DNA of 64,000 nt from Streptomyces cucumeris (GTDB lineage Bacteria; Actinomycetota; Actinomycetes; Streptomycetales; Streptomycetaceae). This document shows, piece by piece, positions 24,320 to 31,849 of the stretch. Below the pieces are notes generated by a model, which searched no databases, had not been told where the DNA came from, and was given only the letters and a program-made list of their open reading frames with translations. Position numbers and translations under genes: made by a program. The first letter of the stretch is position 1. Each line of letters begins with the position of its first letter. The DNA lies in assembly GCF_024295805.1 (NCBI RefSeq), contig NZ_JANCLX010000002.1:486293-550292 (forward strand), in the 5' to 3' direction.

Positions 24320-25312
24320 TCAGCGGGTGGCGAAGGCGTCCACGCCGGTGAGCCCGGCCGACAGCCGCCAGAGCCGGGCAGCGGCCGACCGGTCGGTGGC
24401 GTAGTCGCGTACCCCGTCGGTCAGTTCGCCCTCCCCGGCGCGCTCGGCGATGTCGCAGTCCTCGCAGTACGCACCGCCCAGCTCCGCCAGCGCCGGTGCG
24501 GTCGCCGCCCACACCTGGGTGGCCGCGCCCTGTTCCGGTGTCTTGAACGCGCCCGCCACATTGCCGTGTTCATCGATCCAGCCCGCCGCGATCATCTCCT
24601 CCCGGGGGACATGGCGGGCCAGATCGGTGGCGATGGTGCCCGGGTGGACGGAGAACGCCCGCACCCCGGCGTCCCGGCCGAGGACGTCCAGCCCGACCGC
24701 GAACAGCGCGTTGGCCGTCTTCGCCTGCCCGTACGCGGCCCACTTGTCGTAGCCGCGCTCGAACTGCGGATCGTCCCAGCGGATGTCGGAGAGCTGGTGT
24801 CCGTTGGACGACACCATGACCACCCGCGCTCCGCCGTCCACGGCCCCGCCTCGGCGTGCGCCCCCGGCGGCGATGGCGGGCCACAGGCGGTTGACGAGCG
24901 CGAAGTGGCCGAGGTGGTTGACGGCGAACTGCGCCTCCCACCCCGGTCCGACCCGGGTCTCGGGACAGGCCATGATCCCGGCGTTGCCGATCACCATGTC
25001 CAGGGCGCGGCCGGAGCCGAGGAGCCGCTCGGCGAAGCCGCGGACACTGTCCAGGTCGGCGAGGTCCAGCTCCCCGACCTCGACGTCCCCGCGGATCCCC
25101 GCGACCGCCTCCCGGGCCGCGGCCACCCGCCGCGCGCCCACCACGACCCGTGCGCCCGCGCCCGCCAGCGCCCGTGTCGTCTCCAGTCCGAGGCCGGAGG
25201 AGCCGCCGGTGACGAGGGCCTCGCGGCCGCCGAGGTCGATCCCGCGCAGTACGTCGTCCGTGGTGCTCCGGGGCCCGAAACCCGATCCGATCCGCTGCTG
25301 AGGTGTGGTCAT
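24320..25312 (-). CDS. Short-chain dehydrogenase/reductase
   Basis: 330 residues. The Rossmann motif TGGSSGLGLETTRAL (about 36-50), acidic strand end ELDLADLDSV, NAGIMACP, catalytic Ser in VVMVSSNGHQ and YGQAKTAN (YxxxK) make it a classical SDR with an extended C-terminus, close to retinol-dehydrogenase/WW-oxidoreductase-like members. It is a cytoplasmic NAD(P)-dependent enzyme of unknown substrate. It starts 97 bases beyond the end of the small TIG-domain genes. Confidence 0.88.
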   Translation of the reverse strand: MTTPQQRIGSGFGPRSTTDDVLRGIDLGGREALVTGGSSGLGLETTRALAGAGARVVVGARRVAAAREAVAGIRGDVEVGELDLADLDSVRGFAERLLGSGRALDMVIGNAGIMACPETRVGPGWEAQFAVNHLGHFALVNRLWPAIAAGGARRGGAVDGGARVVMVSSNGHQLSDIRWDDPQFERGYDKWAAYGQAKTANALFAVGLDVLGRDAGVRAFSVHPGTIATDLARHVPREEMIAAGWIDEHGNVAGAFKTPEQGAATQVWAATAPALAELGGAYCEDCDIAERAGEGELTDGVRDYATDRSAAARLWRLSAGLTGVDAFATR

Positions 25313-25348
25313 GCCGGGGAAACTACGTCCTGGAGTGCGCTCGAGGGC

Positions 25349-25376
25349 AACCCGCGCCCCGGGGCCGCCCCGGGTT
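25349..25376 (-). terminator. Hairpin downstream of the TIG genes
   Basis: AACCC (25349-25353) can pair with GGGTT (25372-25376) around an inner CCCGGGGC / GCCCCGGG hairpin. It sits between the last TIG gene stop (25410) and the SDR start, as a minus-strand terminator would. Confidence 0.4.
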
Positions 25377-25409
25377 CACTCCGGCGGGGCCACACGGAAG
25401 GTGTGGGGC

Positions 25410-25799
25410 TCAGCCGAAGATGACCTGGGTGACGCCGGGGACGAAGCCGGTGCCGGTGATCACGACCGTCTGACCGCCGCTCGCCGGACCGCTGTTCGGG
25501 GTGACCGAGGTGACCGTGGGACGGCCCGGGACGGGACCCCCGACATAGGTGTAGCGGGTCCGCGGTGTGACGGCGCTGGTGCCCGAGGGGTTGACGGCGG
25601 TGACGTCGACGGTGCCGTAGTAGCGGGGCGGGACGACATAGACCCAGGTGCCCAGGACACGGTCGGTCTGGAGGATGGTCGACGGATAGCCGCCGAAGTT
25701 GACGGCGGCCACATCGGCCAGGTTGGTACCGATGATCAGGACCGGGCTCGGCGGCTGACCCGCTGACGGGACGACGGAGGTGACGGTCGGCACAGGCAT
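25410..25799 (-). CDS. Small IPT/TIG-domain protein ending in a half domain
   Basis: 129 residues from ATG (MPVPTVTSVVPSAGQP), with AGAGGGGA about eight bases upstream. One complete immunoglobulin-like TIG domain (about 1-86) is followed by the first half of a second (PTVTSVTPNSGPASGGQTVVITGTGFVPG), which stops at TQVIFG. No signal peptide or membrane segment is present. The preceding gene ends at the same point (TQVTFG) and begins with the missing half. Function unknown; assembly through split-domain pairing is an inference. Confidence 0.72.
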   Translation of the reverse strand: MPVPTVTSVVPSAGQPPSPVLIIGTNLADVAAVNFGGYPSTILQTDRVLGTWVYVVPPRYYGTVDVTAVNPSGTSAVTPRTRYTYVGGPVPGRPTVTSVTPNSGPASGGQTVVITGTGFVPGVTQVIFG

Positions 25800-25895
25800 G
25801 GCGGGGTCCCCTCTGAGGGCTGACGGCAGGTGGCATGGACGGCGGCGGCACGAGGCGGAGAACGGCACCCGTGCCGCCGCCGGTGTGTGGCGGCG

Positions 25896-26408
25896 TCAGC
25901 CGAAGGTGACCTGGGTGTTCCCGGCCACGAAGCCGGTGCCGGTCACCGTGACCGTCTGGCCGCCCGCGGTCGGACCCGCGGGCGGGACCACGGCGAGCAC
26001 GGTCGGGGAGACGGCGTAGGTGTACGCGCCGGACAGTGTCGCGGTGCCGCCCAGCGTGGTGACGGTGACGTCGACGGTGCCCACTCCCGGGGGCGTGACG
26101 ACGGTCAGCTGGGTGGGCGAGACCACGGTGACGTTCAGCCCGGGCACCAGGCCGAACAGGACGGTCGTGGTCCCGGCCGCGAAGCCGCTGCCCGTGATGG
26201 TGACGGTCTGACCGCCGAGAAGCGGGCCACTGGACGGGCTGACCCCGGTGATCGTGGGCACGGCGAGGTAGAGGTACCCGCCTGGCAGGGTGCCGCTGCC
26301 GCCCGGGGTGGTGACCGTGACGTTGGCGGGGCCCGCCGCACCCGCCGGTGTGGTGACGGTCAGTGTGGTGGGCGTGAGGACGACGACATTGGTGCCGGGA
26401 GCGGCCAT
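25896..26408 (-). CDS. Small IPT/TIG-domain protein, half + full + half
   Basis: 170 residues from ATG (MAAPGTNVVVLTPTTL), with AAGGAG seven bases upstream. The protein opens with the second half of a TIG domain (VTTPAGAAGPANVTVTTPGGSG), has one complete TIG (about 50-132) and ends with a first half at TQVTFG. No signal peptide is visible. The bases after its stop do not encode the missing half, so the ending is not an obvious frameshift. It is 96 bases upstream of the second TIG gene and probably co-transcribed. Possible roles are a self-assembling scaffold or an adhesin exported by an unusual route. Confidence 0.72.
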   Translation of the reverse strand: MAAPGTNVVVLTPTTLTVTTPAGAAGPANVTVTTPGGSGTLPGGYLYLAVPTITGVSPSSGPLLGGQTVTITGSGFAAGTTTVLFGLVPGLNVTVVSPTQLTVVTPPGVGTVDVTVTTLGGTATLSGAYTYAVSPTVLAVVPPAGPTAGGQTVTVTGTGFVAGNTQVTFG

Positions 26409-26672
26409 GACTGATCTCCTTGGGTGATGTGTCCGTACCTGAGTCCGCATGGGCCAGGGCCGGGCCATCTCCTGCGGAGCGGATGAGCGGGGTGCTTGCG
26501 GTGCGGGCCGTGCACCGTGGTCGAACGGGTGATTCCCGGCGCGGTGGCGCGGAGAACCCGGCTGGTGCGCCGGACGGGAGCGTTGGTCGCAACGCGGGGG
26601 CACACGAGTGGTGTGCGGTGTGCGCGGGCGGAACGCGTCGTGTGCGGGCCACCCGCCCTCCGGGTCCGCCGG

Positions 26673-27572
26673 TCAGACCTCCTCTCTCATCAGCCGGAGG
26701 TAGACCAGCGAGAACAACGCGCCCACCAGCAGCAACAGCAGGGCCACCGCCGTTCCGTAGCCGATGAGGGCCTTGTTGAACGCCTGGTCGTACATGAACA
26801 CCGGGAGAGTCTGGCTGCGGTTGCCGGGACCGCCGCGGGTCATCGCCCAGATGAGGCCGAACACCGACAGCGTCTGCAGGGTGTTCAGCATCAGATTGGT
26901 GCCGATGGAGCGGCGGATCATCGGCAGGGTGATGTGCCGGAGGCGGCTGAAGCCGCTCGCGCCGTCGACCTCGGCCGCCTCGGTGATCTCCCGCGGGATC
27001 TCGGAGAGCGCGGCGGAGTAGACGAGCATCGAGAAGGCCGTACCGCGCCAGACGTTGGCGAACGACACGGCCAGGATCGGCAGGGTGAAGAGCCAGTTCT
27101 GCGACGGCAGACCCAGTCCGTCGAGAACCGCGTTGAGCGTGCCCTCGCGGCGGAAGAAGGCGTACAGCAGAAAGCCCGCCACGATCTCGGGGAGCACCCA
27201 GGCCGCGATGACGATCGAGCCGGTGAGGGTGCGCACCGGCTTGGACGCGCGCCGCATCAGCCCCGCCAGGGCCAGGCCCAGGGTGTTCTGGCCGATGAGG
27301 GAGGACACGAAGGTGAAGACCAGGGTGAGGACCACGGCGTTGCGGAAGTCCTCGTCGCCGAAGGCGCGGCGGAAGTTGTCCAGGCCGACGAAGTCCGTGG
27401 TGGCCGCGCCGGTGAGCTGCATATCGGTGAAGGCGATGTAGACGCAGTAGCCGATCGGCCCGCCGAGGAAGAGCAGCAGCAGGACGGTGGCCGGGGCGAG
27501 CGGCAGCCAGCGCAGGGGGCGGCGCAGGCGCCGCCCCCGCCCCGGGGCCGCCGCCTTGGTCGCGGTGGTCAC
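26673..27572 (-). CDS. Sugar ABC transporter permease, MalF-like
   Basis: 299 residues from GTG, five bases after the binding-protein stop. Six or seven transmembrane helices are visible; GLDNFRRAFGDEDFRNAVVLTLVF is the conserved region before the core. The EAA loop (EITEAAEVDGASGFSRLRHITLPMIRRSI) contacts the ATPase. This is the first (MalF-type) CUT1 permease, co-transcribed with the lipoprotein. Its MalG partner is not adjacent but at 21037-21933. The 264 bases to the TIG gene hold nothing I can identify. Confidence 0.9.
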   Translation of the reverse strand: MTTATKAAAPGRGRRLRRPLRWLPLAPATVLLLLFLGGPIGYCVYIAFTDMQLTGAATTDFVGLDNFRRAFGDEDFRNAVVLTLVFTFVSSLIGQNTLGLALAGLMRRASKPVRTLTGSIVIAAWVLPEIVAGFLLYAFFRREGTLNAVLDGLGLPSQNWLFTLPILAVSFANVWRGTAFSMLVYSAALSEIPREITEAAEVDGASGFSRLRHITLPMIRRSIGTNLMLNTLQTLSVFGLIWAMTRGGPGNRSQTLPVFMYDQAFNKALIGYGTAVALLLLLVGALFSLVYLRLMREEV

Positions 27573-27577
27573 CGGGC

Positions 27578-28936
27578 TCAGCCCTTGCTGACCGTGGCGC
27601 CGTCGGTGAGGGACTCCAACTGGTCCGCGTAACTCCCGGCGGCGCCGCGCGGGGAGGCGTCGCCCGTGGTGACCGCCTCCATCGCCTCGCCGATGGCAGA
27701 GGACACCTGGGGGTAGACGGGGAGCGCCGGGCGGTAGTGGGTGTACTTCACCAGACCGGTGAAGAAGGTGATGCCGGGCATGGACTTCAGATACTCCGGA
27801 TCCTTCGCCACGTCCTCGCGCACCGCGATCTGTGCGCCGACGATGTCCCACCGCACCGCGTTCTCCCTGGTCTGCAACTGCTGGATGAACTTCCAGGCCA
27901 GATCGGGATTCTTGGACTTCGCGGTGATCGACCAGGTCCAGCCGCCGGACATGCTGACCTTGCCGGGGGCCTGGCCGGTCCGGGTGGGCATCGGGGCCTG
28001 GCCGAGGGTCCTGGACCACTCGGGCCACGGTTTGCCGCCGGTCTTCAGCCAGTTCTGGCCGAGCCAGGAGCCGTCCAGGGCGATGGCCAGCTTGCCCTCG
28101 GGCAGCCATTCGCTGAAGACGGTGGTGCCCACGTTGGGGTCGAGGGCGTCGGAGGTGTCGGGGCCCAGCTTCTCGGAGTAGACGGTGCGCAGGAACGACA
28201 GGGACTGCTCGAACCCCTTGCCGCCGGTGACCCACTTCTTGGCCGAGGGGTCGTAGATGGGGTCCTCGCCGGTGCCGTAGAGCAGCATCTCGAACCCCTG
28301 CATCACCGAGGTCTCACCAGGGGCCTTACCGGTGTAGACGTTGAGCGGGATGACCCCGGGGACCTTCTTCTTGATGGTGCGGGCGGCCTGGAGGATCTCG
28401 TTCCAGTCCTTCGGCGCCCAGTCCTCGGGCAGTCCGGCCTTGGCGAAGATCTTCTTGTTGAACCACAGTCCGCGGGTGTCGGTGCCGTCCGGGACACCGT
28501 AGGTCTTGCCGTCCTCGGCCCTGGCCGCGCTCTTCGCGGTGTCGACGAACCGGTCCCAGGTCTTCCACTTGGCCAGATAGCCGTCGAGGGGGCGCAGATA
28601 GCCCGCCTTGATGTCGGAGTTGATCCGGAAGGTGTCCTCGTAGACCAGGTCCGGCGCGGTCCGGGGCGACCGCATCATCTGCTGGACCTTGGTGGCGTAG
28701 TCGTTGTCCTGCGCCTGGATCGGGATCAGCTTGACCTTCTTGCCGGGGTTCGCCTTCTCGAACTGCTTCTTCACCGCGGCGAGGTGATGGTCCTTGAACC
28801 GGATCTTGTTGTCGGTGGAACGGTTGTAGGCGACCTTGACGGTGTCCGGGTCGCTTCCCGAGCCACCGCCGCAGGCGGTGAGACCCGCGGTGGCGACGAG
28901 GGCGGCGGAGAGGATCAGTGGAGCGGTGGGGCGCAC
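27578..28936 (-). CDS. Sugar-binding lipoprotein of an ABC importer
   Basis: 452 residues from the GTG (VRPTAPLILSAALV) that lies eight bases after AAGGAGG; a GTG two codons earlier is too close to that RBS. A lipoprotein signal ends in the lipobox LTACGGG, so the protein is anchored outside the membrane. The remainder is a cluster-B (family 1) solute-binding protein of about 430 residues: DPDTVKVAYNRS, PDLVYEDTFRI, GVPDGTDTRGLWFNKKIFAKAGL and MSGGWTWSITAKSKNPDLAWKFI. It would deliver an oligosaccharide to the permeases. The sugar cannot be read from sequence. Confidence 0.9.
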   Translation of the reverse strand: MRPTAPLILSAALVATAGLTACGGGSGSDPDTVKVAYNRSTDNKIRFKDHHLAAVKKQFEKANPGKKVKLIPIQAQDNDYATKVQQMMRSPRTAPDLVYEDTFRINSDIKAGYLRPLDGYLAKWKTWDRFVDTAKSAARAEDGKTYGVPDGTDTRGLWFNKKIFAKAGLPEDWAPKDWNEILQAARTIKKKVPGVIPLNVYTGKAPGETSVMQGFEMLLYGTGEDPIYDPSAKKWVTGGKGFEQSLSFLRTVYSEKLGPDTSDALDPNVGTTVFSEWLPEGKLAIALDGSWLGQNWLKTGGKPWPEWSRTLGQAPMPTRTGQAPGKVSMSGGWTWSITAKSKNPDLAWKFIQQLQTRENAVRWDIVGAQIAVREDVAKDPEYLKSMPGITFFTGLVKYTHYRPALPVYPQVSSAIGEAMEAVTTGDASPRGAAGSYADQLESLTDGATVSKG

Positions 28937-29072
28937 GAGCACGACCTCCTTGCGCTGGCCTCGATGGGCTGGCGCGCCGACCGTACGGTCGGCCTCGGCG
29001 CACGGTCAATCCCCGTGACCAGGAACGGACTTGATCGAACGCCGGTGCGGTGCGCGGTGGTCCGTCAGCGCC

Positions 29073-29774
29073 TCACCCCGTGTCGCTCAGCCACCGGTAG
29101 AGCAGCTCGGGGCGGCCGATCTGGCCGTAGTGCGGGGTGCGGGCCGCGCGGCCCGCCTCCACCAGGTGTTCCAGGTAACGGCGCGCGGTGATGCGGGAGA
29201 TGCCCACCTCCTCGGCGGTGGCCGCCGCCGAGATGCCGTCCTCGGCGCCGCGCAGCGCGTCGGTGACCGCCTGGAGGGTCGCCTGCGTCAGCCCCTTGGG
29301 CATCGCGGCGGGCCGTGGCGCGCGCAGCGCGGCGAGGGCGCGGTCCACCTCCTCCTGGCCGCTGGCCTCGCCCGCGGTCGCCCGGAACTGGGCGTAGCGC
29401 AGCAGCCGGTCCCGGAGCGTGGAGAAGGTGAACGGTTTCAGCACGTACTGCACGACACCGAGCGAGACACCGTCGCGGACGACGGCGAGGTCACGGGCGG
29501 AGGTCACCGCGATGACGTCCGCGCCGTGCCCGGCCGCGCGCAGCGCCCGCACGAGCTGCAGGCCGTGGCCGTCGGGCAGGTACAGATCCAGCAGCAGCAG
29601 ATCGGCGGGGGTCCGCTCCAGCAGCCGCTGGGCGTCCCCGCCGCTGTGGGCGGTCCCGACGACGGTGAAGCCGGGGACGCGCCCGACGTACATCCGGTGC
29701 GCGTCCGCCGCGACGGGGTCGTCCTCGACGACGAAGACCCGGATCGGCGCCGGGTGCGGCTGCGGCGGGCTCAT
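29073..29774 (-). CDS. CitB/DcuR-type response regulator
   Basis: 233 residues, with GAGAGGAG seven bases before the ATG. The receiver domain (about 11-125) has acidic pair Glu17/Asp18/Asp19 (VVEDD), phosphoacceptor Asp63 (LLLLDLYLPDGHG), Thr91 (VTSARD) and Lys113 (YVLKPF). The output region is a winged HTH of the CitB/DctR type (ATAEEVGISRITARRYLEHLVEAGRA). The cognate kinase lies upstream on the same strand but is separated by 291 bases containing an inverted-repeat element. The divergent dctA is the likely target. Confidence 0.9.
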   Translation of the reverse strand: MSPPQPHPAPIRVFVVEDDPVAADAHRMYVGRVPGFTVVGTAHSGGDAQRLLERTPADLLLLDLYLPDGHGLQLVRALRAAGHGADVIAVTSARDLAVVRDGVSLGVVQYVLKPFTFSTLRDRLLRYAQFRATAGEASGQEEVDRALAALRAPRPAAMPKGLTQATLQAVTDALRGAEDGISAAATAEEVGISRITARRYLEHLVEAGRAARTPHYGQIGRPELLYRWLSDTG

Positions 29775-29859
29775 GGACGGACTCCTCTCGGCGGCGCGGG
29801 GCGGTAAGGACGGCTCGAGCTCGGGGCTCCAATTTACGGAGCGTAATCGACGTCGGCTA

Positions 29860-30028
29860 GGCCGTGTCCTGTCGGTCTTCGTGGATCAGACCGCGGCGTC
29901 CGGCGCCGGGGGCATCTCCCAGCGCTAGCTGGGGGGGGCGGCTCGCACGGCGGAAGGCCGTCGCCCGACAGTGCGGCGAGGCGCGGTGCCAGGCGTCGCG
30001 GGCCCGCGAAGACCGGCAGGACAGGGCC
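29860..30028. mobile_element. MITE-like element with imperfect terminal inverted repeats
   Basis: Bases 29860-29887 (GGCCGTGTCCTGTCGGTCTT...) match the reverse complement of 30001-30028 at 23 of 28 positions, defining a ~169-bp element with no ORF. Inside, CCCAGC-GCTA-GCTGGG (29918-29933) forms a hairpin. I recall similar GCTAGCTGGG sequences dispersed in Streptomyces genomes. It lies in the 291-base gap between the sensor kinase and response regulator. A flanking target duplication was not found. Confidence 0.4.
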
Positions 30029-30038
30029 TGGGCCCTGT
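30021..30038 (-). terminator. Hairpin downstream of the sensor kinase gene
   Basis: ACAGGGCC and GGCCCTGT are exact complements with a two-base loop, 28 bases after the kinase stop on the minus strand. It could end or attenuate transcription before the response regulator. It overlaps the end of the inverted-repeat element. Confidence 0.4.
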
Positions 30039-30065
30039 CGCCCCGTCCATGGCCCGGACGGGGGC

Positions 30066-31691
30066 TCAGCGGGCCGGGGACGTGGCCGTCAGCGGGAGGC
30101 GGACGGTGAACTCCGCGCCGCCGTCCTTCCCCGTCGAGACCGCGACCGTGCCCGCGTTCCGGCGGACGGCCTGCTGGACGAGGGCGAGGCCGAGGCCCCG
30201 GCCCGGGGCCTTGGTGCTCCAGCCGCGCCGGAAGATGTCATCGGCCGCCGCCGGGCCCAGCCCGGCCCCGGTGTCGGCGACGCGGAGGACCAGCTCGTCA
30301 TCGGCCGCGCGTGCGGTGACCGTGACACGGGCGCTGCGGGCGGCGCCGCTGCCGACGCCCTCGGCCGCCGCGTCGGTCGCGTTGTCCAGCAGATTGCCGA
30401 GGATGGTGACCAGGTCACGGGCGGGCAGACCCGGCGGCAGGACGCCGTCGTCGATCCGGCTGTCCGGCGCGAGGACGAGATCGACGCCGCGTTCGCTGGC
30501 CTGGGCCGCCTTGCCCAGCAGCAGGGCCGCGAGCACCGGCTCCGCGACCGCGGCGACCACCTGGTCGGTCAGCGCCTGGGCCAGTTCCAGTTCGGCGGTG
30601 GCGAACTCCACCGCCTCATCGGCCCGGCCCAGCTCGATCAGGGAGACCACGGCGTGCAGCCGGTTGGCGGCCTCATGGGCCTGGGAGCGCAGGGCCTCGG
30701 CGAAGCCGCGTACGGAGTCCAGCTCTCCGGAGAGCGCCTCGAGCTCGGTGTGGTCGCGCAGGGTGACCACGGTGCCGCGCTGCTCCCCGCTGCTCACCGG
30801 GGAGGTGTTGACGACCAGCAGCCGCTCCGCGGTCAGGTGCAGCTCGTCCACCCGCGGCTCGGTGGCCAGCAGGGCACCGGTCAGCGGCGGGGGCAGGCCC
30901 AGCTCGGAGACATAGGCGCCGACCGCGTCGCCGGACAGTCCCAGCAACTCCCGGCCGCCGTCGTTGATCAGCGCGATCCGCCGCCGGCCGTCGAGCATCA
31001 GCAGCCCCTCGCGCACGGCGTGCAGCGCGGCCTCGTGGTAGTCGTGCATCCGGCTCAGCTCGGCGGCGTTCATCCCGTGCGTATGGCGGCGCAGCCGGGC
31101 GTTGATGACGTACGCGGCCAGCCCCCCGGCCGCGAGGGCGGCGAGCGCGACACCGAGCAGGGCCAGTAGCTGGCGGCGCACCTCGGCGCTGATGGTGTCC
31201 ACCGTGATCCCCGCGCTGACCAGCGCGGTGATCCGGCCCCCGGCGGCGGTGTCGCGGACGGGGGCGACCACCCGCACCGAGGGACCGAGGGTGCCGGTGT
31301 AGGTCTCGGGGAAGATCCGCCCGCGCAGCGCGGGCCCGATGTGACCGAGGTAGCGGGCGCCGATCTGGTCCGGGTCGGGGTGGGTCCAGCGGATCCCGCG
31401 GGTGTCCATGATCGTCACAAAGGTGACCCCGGTGTCCCGGCGCACCTTCTCGGCGTACGGCTGGAGCCGGGCGCTGGGGTCGTCGGACCGTACGGCCGCG
31501 GCCACGGCGGGGGAGGCGGCGACGGCGGCCGCGGCGGCGGTGGCCTGGCGGCGGGCGGCGGCCTCCGCCTGTCGCCCGTCGGTCACGTAGGCGAAGACGG
31601 CGCATCCGGCCACCAGGGCGGCCACCAGCACGACCTGCATCGCGAAGAGCTGGCCGGCCAGGCTGCGGGGGCGGGGCACGCGCATGCCCAT
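30066..31691 (-). CDS. CitA/DcuS-type sensor histidine kinase
   Basis: About 541 residues if translation begins at MGMRVPRPRS; MRVP two codons later is equally possible, and the longer upstream frame has no RBS. Transmembrane helix 1 (about 12-35) and helix 2 (about 180-200) flank an extracytoplasmic PDC/sCache domain (VTFVTIMDTRGIRWTHPDPDQIG). A PAS domain (VREGLLMLDGRRRIALIND), a SpoOB-type dimerisation helix (SQAHEAANRLHAVVSLIELG) and a HATPase (NLLDNATDAA, DTGAGLGP, GRGLGLALV) follow. This is the architecture of C4-dicarboxylate and citrate sensors. It is divergent from dctA. Confidence 0.9.
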   Translation of the reverse strand: MGMRVPRPRSLAGQLFAMQVVLVAALVAGCAVFAYVTDGRQAEAAARRQATAAAAAVAASPAVAAAVRSDDPSARLQPYAEKVRRDTGVTFVTIMDTRGIRWTHPDPDQIGARYLGHIGPALRGRIFPETYTGTLGPSVRVVAPVRDTAAGGRITALVSAGITVDTISAEVRRQLLALLGVALAALAAGGLAAYVINARLRRHTHGMNAAELSRMHDYHEAALHAVREGLLMLDGRRRIALINDGGRELLGLSGDAVGAYVSELGLPPPLTGALLATEPRVDELHLTAERLLVVNTSPVSSGEQRGTVVTLRDHTELEALSGELDSVRGFAEALRSQAHEAANRLHAVVSLIELGRADEAVEFATAELELAQALTDQVVAAVAEPVLAALLLGKAAQASERGVDLVLAPDSRIDDGVLPPGLPARDLVTILGNLLDNATDAAAEGVGSGAARSARVTVTARAADDELVLRVADTGAGLGPAAADDIFRRGWSTKAPGRGLGLALVQQAVRRNAGTVAVSTGKDGGAEFTVRLPLTATSPAR

Positions 31692-31700
31692 CAGTCTGCA

Positions 31701-31716
31701 CACGCATCTTTGCGTG
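31701..31716. promoter_or_regulatory. Dyad in the kinase-dctA divergent region
   Basis: CACGCA and TGCGTG are complementary arms around TCTT, ten bases before the likely kinase start. It is a possible response-regulator site in the 158-base region between the divergent kinase and dctA genes. CACGCA arms are short, so chance cannot be excluded. Confidence 0.3.
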
Positions 31717-31849
31717 AACGAAATGAACGGAAGGGTGACCCCCATCACAGCGTGGGGCATAGTCGCCGGGACCGTTCAAGGCGGTGTGCGAGCCGCACAC
31801 GATGCAGCGCCGGGACAGTTGGACGGCACATACCGAAGGAGGCAGCACC

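Noticed and set aside
25410..26408. A single TIG-repeat gene broken by a frameshift
   Set aside because: Each part has its own well-placed RBS and ATG, and the DNA after both stops does not encode the missing half domain in any frame I could see.
29775..30065. A complete insertion sequence between kinase and regulator
   Set aside because: The gap is too short and has no transposase ORF; only a MITE-like inverted-repeat element is supported.
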